A program made the position numbers and the translations under genes. A DNA stretch of 48,455 nucleotides from CAZHLD01 sp964533185 (GTDB lineage: Bacteria > Acidobacteriota > Terriglobia > Acidiferrales > UBA7541): positions 1-48,455 of the forward strand of contig CAZHLD010000016.1 in NCBI GenBank assembly GCA_964533185.1, given 5' to 3'. Below are positions 24,225-32,472 of the stretch, piece after piece. Numbering within the stretch: position 1 is the first letter of the stretch; each line of letters opens with the position of its first letter. The notes beneath the pieces are model-generated. The model saw nothing but the letters and a program-made list of their open reading frames with translations. It ran no database searches and was not told the DNA's origin.

Positions 24225-25294
24225 GGCTGCGCAGGGCTTGTGGCCGGCGTCTCGGGTTCGCGCGAGAGCACCGGCTCAAGGTCTTCAAACCATTGGTCCA
24301 CCTCGGCCAATACATCCCAGCCCCACAACGCGTGATCCTGCACGAGCGCAATCGCGGGCCAGATCATGTGATTGACGAAACGCGCACATTCGGCGGTCTC
24401 GAACAGGAGGTTCAACTCTGGCGCCGGCGGCAGGCGCCAACCCGTGCGTGCCGCCTCCTCGTTGTATGCGTCCAAAACCCAGGACCGGTGCCGAGGCGGG
24501 AAACGCAAGAGAAACGTGGAAAGATCATAGCTTGCCGGTCCGACTCCCGCGTGGTCCCAGTCGATCAGTCGCGCGCGCAGCCCGTTGGCGGTGGGGATGA
24601 CGAATACGTTGATGGTCCACAGATCGCCGTGCAGCAATGTCTCTGGGCCGCCCCATTCGTCCAGTGCCTGTGTGCGCTGCGGCAGTTCGTCGCGCAGTTT
24701 GTAAAGCCGTTGCAGCAGGCGGTCGCGCAACTGATTTTGCTGCTCCCCGGGCTGACAGGCTTCGAGTGCGTAGATGGCGTCGCGCACGTTCGATTCGTAG
24801 AAGTGGATGCCGAAGTCGCCGCCGTGCAGCCGGACTTCTCCCAACAAAGCGTGTCCCGCGAACCGCGTGTGCATCCGGACAATCAGTTCGATGGCCACCC
24901 TGACGCTCTCGCGGTCGGGTTGGCTGGGATCGAGTTCGTAGTCGCCGAGGTCGTCATAGACGTGCCAGACGCAGATGCCGCTGCGTTCGGCGACGCTGCC
25001 CAGCAACGGCGAGCCGCTGTCGCTCAGGCTGATCGCCGGCAGCCAGCGTTTCGCCACTAATTCATTGCGGCGGGCGATCTCGGGCTTCAGGCGCTTGACG
25101 ACCATCGAGCGGGTCTGGCCGTTGATGGTGAAGCGCAGCCGGAACACGCGCAACGGGCCCGGTTGCAATATCTGCTGCTCCATCAAGCGGCCCTCCGCCC
25201 CGCGCCCGCCGAGCAACTCCTCCAGCAACCCGCGCAGCTCGGGCAGGCCGGGCTGCCCGCTGCTTTCGAGCACTCTGTCCAAGCCTTCAATCAT
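24221..25294 (-). CDS. APH-fold phosphotransferase, first copy
   Basis: A 357-residue aminoglycoside-phosphotransferase-fold kinase. Catalytic loop LLHGDLWTINVFV (Asp as base, Asn as metal ligand) and IDWDHAGVGPASYDLSTFLL (the DFG-equivalent Asp) are present, with an N-lobe Lys in SMVVKRLKPEIARR. Members phosphorylate aminoglycosides, sugars, choline or homoserine. Given the neighbours (deacetylase, epimerase, glycosyltransferases), a sugar or sugar-lipid is more likely than an antibiotic; this is inference. It overlaps the second kinase by 8 bp and the deacetylase by 4 bp. Confidence 0.82.
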   Translation of the reverse strand: MIEGLDRVLESSGQPGLPELRGLLEELLGGRGAEGRLMEQQILQPGPLRVFRLRFTINGQTRSMVVKRLKPEIARRNELVAKRWLPAISLSDSGSPLLGSVAERSGICVWHVYDDLGDYELDPSQPDRESVRVAIELIVRMHTRFAGHALLGEVRLHGGDFGIHFYESNVRDAIYALEACQPGEQQNQLRDRLLQRLYKLRDELPQRTQALDEWGGPETLLHGDLWTINVFVIPTANGLRARLIDWDHAGVGPASYDLSTFLLRFPPRHRSWVLDAYNEEAARTGWRLPPAPELNLLFETAECARFVNHMIWPAIALVQDHALWGWDVLAEVDQWFEDLEPVLSREPETPATSPAQP

Positions 25295-26303
25295 GCCAGC
25301 TCCATCTTAAGGCGCTCAACGCTGTCACTAGCCTGGGCTCATAAACCCGGAGCGTCGCTAAGGGCATGTCCACGAATATGTGAGGGCCGAACTCCAGTAT
25401 CGATATTGCCCAATCGATGTCGTCCACCAATCGCAGGAGGTTGCCGCAGGCGGCGACGCCTTGGATGTCCCGCACATCCAAGTGCGGATACTCACGTTTC
25501 AGGACTGAGCAATAGACGCTGAGGTCGGGGCTAGCCACGCGGCCGACGAACTGAGCGAGGTCGGTGCCCGGCACGCCCCAGCCAGCGAGTTCCCAGTCAA
25601 ACACCAGCAGCGCGGGGCCGCTCGCGCCCTCTTGGATGCGCACGTTCTTGATGACGAAGTCGCCGTGGACCAGCGTCCGCGGCATCACTTCACAGATTTT
25701 CTCCATCTCGCTCCAATGCGATTCGAGCACATCGCAGTGCGTCATGACCTTGCGCAACGCCGCCGCATCGTCGTCCGACAATGCAGGGTTGTGGGCCAGG
25801 TGTTCCAGCAGCGTGGCGCGACTGCTGCGCAGAAGTTTCAGATAGTGACCGAGATCGCGGTCGGGCAAGCGAGCCTTGAGGTCGGGGGGCACGGGGGTGA
25901 GGTGCGTTTCCCCAAGCCAACGGCCTGCCAGCGCGCGATGTTCAGCAAGTTGCGGCATGTACAGCTCTCCACCTGCATCTTCAAGGAACAGCCAGCAGGA
26001 CTCTCCCTCTGGCTCTTTCAGGAATCCATAGCAACGCAGCGCCGACACCGGCACGCGCGGCAGGAGTTCCTCGTAAATCAGGCGCTCGACATTGGCCGTC
26101 GCCTCCCGGCACCTCTTAGCAATGACCGCCTCGCCATGCGGCCCGATGCCGTTGAGCCGGTAAACGGCGGACTTTTTTTTGTGTTTCACAATTTCAATGT
26201 TGTCTGGCTCCAAGGGGTGCGCCTGGAGTTGGTTCCAAGCCTTGACGGCCGGATGCTCTTGGAGGCGTTCCGTCAAAACTTCGGTGGTAATTGGCTTAGA
26301 CAT
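25287..26303 (-). CDS. APH-fold phosphotransferase, second copy
   Basis: A 338-residue kinase of the same fold as its neighbour but poorly similar. Visible: N-lobe VIAKRC with the Lys, catalytic loop TLVHGDFVIKNVRI (H-G-D and Asn), and the metal-binding LLVFDWELAGWGVPGTDLAQF. The KKKSAVYRLNG segment is a phosphate-loop-like strand. Two distinct APH-fold kinases in a row suggest two phosphorylated positions or substrates. Its start overlaps the ABC transporter stop by 8 bp, and its end overlaps the next kinase by 8 bp. Confidence 0.82.
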   Translation of the reverse strand: MSKPITTEVLTERLQEHPAVKAWNQLQAHPLEPDNIEIVKHKKKSAVYRLNGIGPHGEAVIAKRCREATANVERLIYEELLPRVPVSALRCYGFLKEPEGESCWLFLEDAGGELYMPQLAEHRALAGRWLGETHLTPVPPDLKARLPDRDLGHYLKLLRSSRATLLEHLAHNPALSDDDAAALRKVMTHCDVLESHWSEMEKICEVMPRTLVHGDFVIKNVRIQEGASGPALLVFDWELAGWGVPGTDLAQFVGRVASPDLSVYCSVLKREYPHLDVRDIQGVAACGNLLRLVDDIDWAISILEFGPHIFVDMPLATLRVYEPRLVTALSALRWSWHD

Positions 26304-28119
26304 CGGCTTTGCTCCCCGACATGGTTAGCGCTGCCTTCACGGCTTGGAGCCAATGCTCGTCGGCAGCGAACGCCTCGCCGGCTGCGGCGGGCGACGCCGG
26401 CTCAGTCACAACAAGCCGGCCCTTTTCGATCCTCATGATGACGTCGCAGTGCTTCAACGCGCTGGGACGGTGGGTGATTATGAAAATCGTACGTCCTCGG
26501 GCGAGCCGTTGCATCGCCTGAACGATGGCCGCTTCGGTTTTCAGGTCAACGGAGCTGGTCGGCTCATCCAGGATGAGAATTGGAGCGTCCTTCAGGAACG
26601 CCCGCGCAATGGAGACACGTTGACGTTCGCCGCCCGATAAGCGCATACCGCGTTCACCGACCAGGGTCTGGTAACCCTGCGGCAGGCGGATAATGAAGTC
26701 GTGAGCGTTGGCGGCCTTTGCTGCGGCTATGATTTCACTATCGCTGGCGGAGGGGCGAGCATAGGCAATGTTCTCGGCAATACTCGTTGAAAAAAGAACC
26801 GGCTCCTGAAGGACCAGAGCAAACTGGTTGCGGAGATCGGCCAGCTTGTAATCGCGCAGGTCCACACCATCGAGCAGGATTTGTCCTGCAGTGGGTTCGT
26901 AAAAACGAGTCAAGAGATTCACCAGAGTGGTTTTGCCGGCGCCAGTTGCGCCGACGACACCGACACACGCGCCCGGTTTGACGTCGGCAGAGATGTCCTG
27001 CAGGACCGGCAACCGATCCTTTTCGTAATCGAAGGAAACATGACAGAAGGAGATCGCGCCGGATGCGCGCAGCAGAGGGCGGGCATTCGGACGTTCAATC
27101 ACCTCGGGCCTCTCGTCCAGCAATGCCAACACCCGTTCAGCGCCCGCAAGGTGGGACTGCATGGTTGCCATTTTTTTGCCGATCGAGCGGATCGGGCTGT
27201 AGAGTTGTCCCAAATATCCCATCACCAGCAGGAGATTGCCGAGAGTTAGTTTTCCGGATTGGATGTCGTGCACGCCGATGTAGAGCACGCTGGCCATGCC
27301 CACGGCGGTAAACAGCGCCACGACCATGCCATATCCGCCTTCCAAGAAGGTCTGGTGGAGGCGCGCCTGCATTCCCTCGTTGAACTTTTGGATGAAACGC
27401 CCTTGCTCGCGCTCCTCCTGACCGAAGGCCTTCACAATGCGAACCGCGCCCAACACTTCCTGCACGACAGACAAGGCGGAGCTTTCGATCCTCTTCACTT
27501 TTCGCGACTGACTCCGTAACCGCGGCCGATAGAAACTCGAGGCCAGCAAAATGAACGGGGAAATCGCCACTCCGACCAAGGCAAATTTCCAGCTAATGCG
27601 CGCTGTTACGTAAATCATGGCGATGAGAGTGATAGCCGAGGAGACAAACGGCACCAGGCCTCCGACAGCGATGCTTTGAAGGGAGGTGGCGTCGTATTGA
27701 ATGCGGTAAAGGGAATCGGCTGTGCCCTTGGAGTCGTGGTAGGACAACGACAAGCGCTGCAGGTGACGGAAGAGTTTGGCGCGAATGCCCCTCAGCATCT
27801 TTTCACCGGTGTAGGCCGCCAGCACTGAGGCAGCAAACTCACGAAGCTGATTCAACAACGCTACCCCCACCACAAGTGCGACGGCCACAGCGAGCAAAGC
27901 GCCCTTCGAACCCGTGATGGCCGCGGGCAGCAGCGCAGCTAGGAAACTCGGTAGGGGACGCGAGCTGATAACATTGTCCACGGCGATTTTGAGCGGCAGA
28001 GGAGTTAGCAGGGCCAAAGCAGTCCCCAAAAGGCTAAACAAGAACAGGGCCGCCAGATTCCAGGAGTAAGGCCGTACCTCCTCCCACAGCCGCCAAATAC
28101 TGAAGCTCATACGGTCCAT
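26296..28119 (-). CDS. MsbA-type ABC exporter (fused membrane and ATPase domains)
   Basis: A 607-residue half-transporter. The membrane domain has six helices, including NLAALFLFSLLGTALALLTP and GALLAVAVALVVGVALLNQ, with the coupling region and YHDSKGTADSLYRIQYD. The ATPase has Walker A GVVGATGAGKTTLVNLL, the Q-loop FALVLQEPVLFSTS, signature LSGGERQRVSIARAFL, Walker B ILILDEPTSSVD and the H-loop ITHRPSAL. The start at ATG 28119 gives the family length; the frame upstream to 28599 is the relic of another gene. It works as a homodimer that flips or exports lipid-linked or amphipathic molecules. Being first in the overlapping run, it probably exports what the downstream enzymes make. Confidence 0.9.
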   Translation of the reverse strand: MDRMSFSIWRLWEEVRPYSWNLAALFLFSLLGTALALLTPLPLKIAVDNVISSRPLPSFLAALLPAAITGSKGALLAVAVALVVGVALLNQLREFAASVLAAYTGEKMLRGIRAKLFRHLQRLSLSYHDSKGTADSLYRIQYDATSLQSIAVGGLVPFVSSAITLIAMIYVTARISWKFALVGVAISPFILLASSFYRPRLRSQSRKVKRIESSALSVVQEVLGAVRIVKAFGQEEREQGRFIQKFNEGMQARLHQTFLEGGYGMVVALFTAVGMASVLYIGVHDIQSGKLTLGNLLLVMGYLGQLYSPIRSIGKKMATMQSHLAGAERVLALLDERPEVIERPNARPLLRASGAISFCHVSFDYEKDRLPVLQDISADVKPGACVGVVGATGAGKTTLVNLLTRFYEPTAGQILLDGVDLRDYKLADLRNQFALVLQEPVLFSTSIAENIAYARPSASDSEIIAAAKAANAHDFIIRLPQGYQTLVGERGMRLSGGERQRVSIARAFLKDAPILILDEPTSSVDLKTEAAIVQAMQRLARGRTIFIITHRPSALKHCDVIMRIEKGRLVVTEPASPAAAGEAFAADEHWLQAVKAALTMSGSKADV

Positions 28120-28129
28120 AGCAAATCCG

Positions 28130-28260
28130 GGTCGCGGCCAGTGCCATCCCGTTCGATGACTCTGGGTGCAGGAAATGCGTGGCCATTCCAGTTCGGGCGA
28201 AATGCTCCGCAGGCCCCACCGTGAAGCTGAAACTTCTCCTCGCCGACCCTGAGAAGTTTG
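28130..28260 (-). pseudogene. Relic of the N-terminus of the glycoside hydrolase-GT2 fusion gene
   Basis: A minus-strand frame next to the exporter start reads KLLRVGEEKFQLHGGACGAF then RPNWNGHAFPAPRVIERD. This lines up with residues about 25-62 of the intact fusion protein at 32473-35025 (KFIWVDDEKFYVRGITYGPF then RPDASGNDFHDQAAIERD). The rest of the gene is absent and the frame ends at the exporter. It is therefore the decayed start of a second copy, or of the ancestral one. Confidence 0.6.
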
Positions 28261-28387
28261 CTTCCTGCGCTGGGGCGGAGCCCTGGGGAAGTGAATTGAG
28301 AAATGGGTATGGCGGTTGATGAAATGGCCGACTGTGGGAGAGGCAAGGGGGCTGAAGCAACGATTGTGGCTGAACTTAAAGTCACTG

Positions 28388-29524
28388 TCACACTCCACTA
28401 GGGCCAACGTGCTGTGTGTTTTTTCGCTGCCTCGCTTGCCAGCTTTGATCCTCGTGTTTTTTGGGCCTTGCCGCTGGGAAGCGGCCCGCACTGGCCACGT
28501 TCCTTCTCGATTTATGCCAATGCCAGGCCGTGTTAATGATCGTATCCAGGTTCGAGTATTGCGGCCGCCAGCCCAAGAGCTGGCCGGCCCTTCCGGCATC
28601 GGCCACGAGGATGGGAGGGTCGCCTGGGCGACGAGCTGCTTCCTGGATCACAAAGCGACGACCGCTCGTACGCTCGACTTCTGCGACGACCTCACGGACA
28701 GAATGGCCCCTTCCAGCGCCCAAATTTAGGGCCGTGCTCTCCCCACCCTCAAGCAGGTGCTTGAGTGCCAACACATGCGCTTCTGCCAAATCGGTGACAT
28801 GGATGAAATCTCGGATCGCGGTACCGTCGCGCGTCGGATAGTCGGTTCCAAAAATCTCCAGCCGCGGCAGTTCTGCGAGCCCAGCTTGCACAGCCATCGG
28901 GATCAAATGAGTCTCCGGATCGTGTTCTTCGCCAATCTCTCCCTCCGGATCGGCGCCCGCAGCGTTGAAGTAGCGCAAGGCCACCCAGCGCAACCCGTAT
29001 GCTTCCCCATACCAGTAGAGAGTCCGCTCCACGAAGCGCTTGGACTCGCCGTAGGGATTGACCGGCTGCTGGGTATGGTCCTCCGGGATAGGAACAGTTG
29101 TGGCCATCCCGTAGGTGGCACAGGTCGAGGAAAAGACAACGTGCTTAACACCTGTGTCAACCATTGCGTCGAGGAGATTCACTGAATTCAGAGCATTATT
29201 GCGGAAGTATTTCCGCGGGCATCGCATGGACTCGCCTACATATGCGCTTGCGGCGAAGTGCATCACCGCCCTCACCTGATATTTGACGAGGACCGCATGA
29301 ATCAGCTCGGCATCCTGAAGATCCCCCCGAACCAGCGGCCCCCACTTCACGGCCCAGGGATGACCTGTGGCAAAGTTGTCGAAGACGACGGGTTCGAATC
29401 CTGCCCGTACAAGTAACTTGGCCGTGTGGCTTCCGATGTATCCTGCCCCACCGGTTACGAGCACGCGAGTTGCAGCATGGGAGGAGCTATCTGTTTTGCT
29501 CAAAGTTGCCCTCATGACCGTCAT
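28388..29524 (-). CDS. galE: UDP-glucose 4-epimerase family (GalE-like)
   Basis: A 378-residue extended SDR. NAD motif LVTGGAGYIGSH near residue 22, VRGDLQDAEL after the third strand, MHFAASAYVGES, catalytic SSTCATYG and Y-x3-K in NPYGESK, then LRYFNAAGADPEGEIGE and the substrate region FIHVTDLAEAH, LGAGRGHSVREVV. It interconverts UDP-glucose and UDP-galactose or the N-acetyl forms; the presence of an N-acetyl deacetylase makes the latter plausible. A basic tail of about 40 residues (ARPKKHEDQSWQARQRKN) after the usual end is not conserved in the family. The same-strand TonB gene lies 100 bp upstream. Confidence 0.88.
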   Translation of the reverse strand: MTVMRATLSKTDSSSHAATRVLVTGGAGYIGSHTAKLLVRAGFEPVVFDNFATGHPWAVKWGPLVRGDLQDAELIHAVLVKYQVRAVMHFAASAYVGESMRCPRKYFRNNALNSVNLLDAMVDTGVKHVVFSSTCATYGMATTVPIPEDHTQQPVNPYGESKRFVERTLYWYGEAYGLRWVALRYFNAAGADPEGEIGEEHDPETHLIPMAVQAGLAELPRLEIFGTDYPTRDGTAIRDFIHVTDLAEAHVLALKHLLEGGESTALNLGAGRGHSVREVVAEVERTSGRRFVIQEAARRPGDPPILVADAGRAGQLLGWRPQYSNLDTIINTAWHWHKSRRNVASAGRFPAARPKKHEDQSWQARQRKNTQHVGPSGV

Positions 29525-29624
29525 CCACCACAGGTCACAATCGCAATGACCATCTCAGGAGTGCGAAGAATCCGGAGCGGAGAACTGTTCCTGAGGTTCA
29601 ATGCAAGGATGATCGGCTGTTTGC

Positions 29625-32291
29625 TCATTTCGAGTTTTCTTTTGTCTCGCTCTTTGAAAACAGGTATTTGAGCGAGAATTGAAAAGTCCTTGCCGCGGTA
29701 GCGGAATTGGCGCGGCCAAAGAATGGCGAGCTCTGGACTCCGACAATGCTGGTGACGTTTGTGTGATTCGTCGCATTGAACGCGTCCGCACTGAGTTCGA
29801 GGCCGTGCCGAATGGGGCTGCGTTGCTCGCCACCCCAGAGTCGGGAAATGTTGAAAGCCTTTGTAAAGCGGAGGTCAAGTTGCACGGAACCTGGCCCTCG
29901 GCCCGTGTTGCGAGAGACGCCGGGAGGACGGTCATTGGCCACGGTATCGCCGTTGTTGTCAAAGCCTGTGGTGATGTCGAAGGGGGCGCCACTGGCTACC
30001 GAGAGCAATGACCCCAACTGGTATCCACGGGGCAGTGCCAGAACCCCCGCGAGGTTGAAGCGATGCCTGCGGTCAAAATCCGCTGGTCCTCGCTCCGGTC
30101 GCAAATCATAGTTGTTGGCGGGAAGCGAAAAAGTTCCGAAAGTGTTGTTCGTGCTCTTGGAAAGGACGTACTGGGCATAGGGCTTGAAGGACTTCCCGAT
30201 TCGCCCGCGATAGGTAACGGTCAGGGCTTGGCTTTGCAGGAGGGCCGAGGACTCGATTTGCTGGATGTTCAGGAAGTTCGGGTTCGGCCGCAATCCATTT
30301 GGCGCTAGCGGCGCGTTAACGTCGCGAGAGCGGAACAGGTGCACCCCATGTAAGTAGGAGTACTCGAGGGAAAGCGAGTTCCTACGCCAAAGCTCTCGCT
30401 CAACGCCGATACTTGTGGAGAGCAAGTAAGGTGATCGAGTATTCGGATGCAATCGCACGACGCTGGGCGGTGGTGAAATCACCTGGCCGCTTAGGAAGGG
30501 GTTTGGAAAAGAGGGATTGGCAATCACCACCTCGCGAAGCTGAACGCCGTCAATGAGCAACGATTGCTGGGTGGCGGTGCGAGGCAAGGTGTCGTAGAAA
30601 ATGCCCGCGCCACCTGTCACGACGGTCTTCTTGGACTTTCCCGGAGCAAAGGCAAACCCGAAGCGAGGGGCGAAGTTGTTGCGGTCATGGGTGGTGGATT
30701 GCCACTCGTAACGCAGGCCAAACAACAGGGTCAAGTTTGGTCGCAGACGGAACTCATCTTGCAGAAATGCACTGAAAATATGCATTGTGAATGCGACATT
30801 CGGATCGCCCTGGTTGACGCGAAATACGAAGGGAGCGCCGGCGGTAAATTGCGCCAAGCTGGCAAATTCAAACGTCCCGCCAAAGTTTGAGGCCTCGAAC
30901 GCAGCAATCAAATCGGTGCGAAATCTGGCGCCAAACAGAAGCGAGTGCCTGCCGCGAATGTAGGTGGCAGTGTTCTGAAGTTCGAAGGAGCGTTTCTCGT
31001 CACTGAGGAATGATTGAGACGGCCCACCCGTAAATGCCTGGTTGACGACAATGGCCGGAGTGGTAGCCTGGTTCCCTGTGCGTTCGTTCTCCTTCTTGAA
31101 GCTAAAAAGCAAATCATTGCGCGCAGTCCCCGAAAGCAGCGCACTGTAACTCAACACGACTTTGTGTTCATGATCTCCTCTGCTCACACCCTGTTCAGGC
31201 AAATTGAAGCCGCCCACATCGTCGTTCCTGAGCGATTGATCTCTGAAGGTATAGCTTGCGGAGAGGGTGTGAAGTGCGGTCGGCCACCACTGAAGTCGTG
31301 TAAAAATGCGATCGCGACGCTCTGGAGTAGGTACATTGGTGTTGAATGGCCCCGCGGGTGTGACAGCATTCACCACCGCGCTTTCGTCATTCATCAAGCG
31401 CTGACCAGCGAGATAGAACGAGGCCCGCTTCCCCGGGAGCGGCCCCCCGATGCTGGCCTGCAGAAGGCGTCGATTCAAATCCGGCTTTGATTTGGCAAAG
31501 GCATTGCGGGCGTCGAAGACAGAGTTTCTGGCAAGCACCGCAAAGCTGCCGTCGAAGCGACTTTTGTGCCCGCGTTTGAGAGTGATTTCAGCCCTTCCTC
31601 TTCCGGGGCGCTGGTATGCGGCGGAATAGGGGTTGCGATTGATCCGCACCCTCCGGATCGCCGAAGAAGGCACATCGATTTGCCCGCCTTCGACCCCGTC
31701 CACCACAATAGAGGTTCCCTCTGCGCCCTGCGCGGCCGGAGAAACAAATTTCCCGATGAGCGACAAAATGTCTTCCGATGGCGTTGGGAGCCCGCCAAGC
31801 AGATCGTCATCGAATTTCGTCGAGGCAGTATCGCTGTCAGAGGTGGAGAGCTCTTCTGCAGGGTCAGCTTGGACTATCAATTGCTGTTTGACCGTGCCGA
31901 CCTTCAGCTTGATCTTGAGAGGTTTCAACTCCTGCGGGCCGAGGGTCACGACCCTTTGATCAGGCTCGAACCCATTCGCTTCAGCCTTCAGCTGGTAGTT
32001 GCCTGGAGGCACGTCTTTGAAGCTGAAATTGCCATCCTCGCCAGAGGTAGTCTCTTGCGTCTGCTTCGTGTCTTGATTGACCAGGGTAACCTTCGCGCCT
32101 GGTATGGCAGCCCCCCGCTCGTCCTCGACAACACCGGCCACCATCACGCTCCGCTGGCCCAAGAGGAGCAATGGCGAGAGCAGTATCGCAAGGAGCACCT
32201 GAATCGTTAAGAAAGAATCAGTCCATCGTTTCACCCCGGTTCTTTTCCTGGTGTTTTGATCGGTTGTCGGAGGCTCACCATGCAGGTTCAT
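29625..32291 (-). CDS. Oar-like TonB-dependent outer-membrane receptor with CarboxypepD_reg domain
   Basis: An 888-residue outer-membrane protein of the type very expanded in Acidobacteriota. A hydrophobic segment (SFLTIQVLLAILLSPLLLLG, about residues 26-45) acts as signal peptide, then a CarboxypepD_reg domain (VAGVVEDERGAAIPGAKVTL, GNFSFKDVPPGNYQLKAEAN). Next a short plug-like region (SSAIRRVRINRNPYSAAYQR) and a long beta barrel with alternating aromatic residues, ending in FQFSLKYLF followed by a charged tail. The start ATG 32291 has GAGG in front; the upstream GTG is less likely. The barrel probably moves a large substrate such as a polysaccharide or protein across the outer membrane. It is between the hydrolase-GT2 and GalE genes of the glycan cluster, so it may secrete or take up the same glycan. 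Confidence 0.9.
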   Translation of the reverse strand: MNLHGEPPTTDQNTRKRTGVKRWTDSFLTIQVLLAILLSPLLLLGQRSVMVAGVVEDERGAAIPGAKVTLVNQDTKQTQETTSGEDGNFSFKDVPPGNYQLKAEANGFEPDQRVVTLGPQELKPLKIKLKVGTVKQQLIVQADPAEELSTSDSDTASTKFDDDLLGGLPTPSEDILSLIGKFVSPAAQGAEGTSIVVDGVEGGQIDVPSSAIRRVRINRNPYSAAYQRPGRGRAEITLKRGHKSRFDGSFAVLARNSVFDARNAFAKSKPDLNRRLLQASIGGPLPGKRASFYLAGQRLMNDESAVVNAVTPAGPFNTNVPTPERRDRIFTRLQWWPTALHTLSASYTFRDQSLRNDDVGGFNLPEQGVSRGDHEHKVVLSYSALLSGTARNDLLFSFKKENERTGNQATTPAIVVNQAFTGGPSQSFLSDEKRSFELQNTATYIRGRHSLLFGARFRTDLIAAFEASNFGGTFEFASLAQFTAGAPFVFRVNQGDPNVAFTMHIFSAFLQDEFRLRPNLTLLFGLRYEWQSTTHDRNNFAPRFGFAFAPGKSKKTVVTGGAGIFYDTLPRTATQQSLLIDGVQLREVVIANPSFPNPFLSGQVISPPPSVVRLHPNTRSPYLLSTSIGVERELWRRNSLSLEYSYLHGVHLFRSRDVNAPLAPNGLRPNPNFLNIQQIESSALLQSQALTVTYRGRIGKSFKPYAQYVLSKSTNNTFGTFSLPANNYDLRPERGPADFDRRHRFNLAGVLALPRGYQLGSLLSVASGAPFDITTGFDNNGDTVANDRPPGVSRNTGRGPGSVQLDLRFTKAFNISRLWGGEQRSPIRHGLELSADAFNATNHTNVTSIVGVQSSPFFGRANSATAARTFQFSLKYLFSKSETKENSK

Positions 32292-32472
32292 TGACCACCT
32301 CACTCGAAACTCGCCGCCGCTGGTTAACTAGCCAGGGAGATGGGGACGAGTTCCCCAACCACTCGACAGAAAACGCCGGCAACTCCGTCCCATGCCAATA
32401 CCGTCGTGCCTGGGAACACGCCGGGCGCAACAGAAGCCCCTGAGGGGTGCATTGGACATAGGGAAACACCGC

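Noticed and set aside
29380..29410. GGGTTCGAATC-like string, considered as a second tRNA-His attachment core
   Set aside because: It is part of the GalE coding sequence and matches only about 11 bases.
32292..32472. GG/GC elements before the TonB gene, considered as a sigma54 promoter
   Set aside because: The spacing between the GG and GC pairs is not the required 10 bases in any placement.
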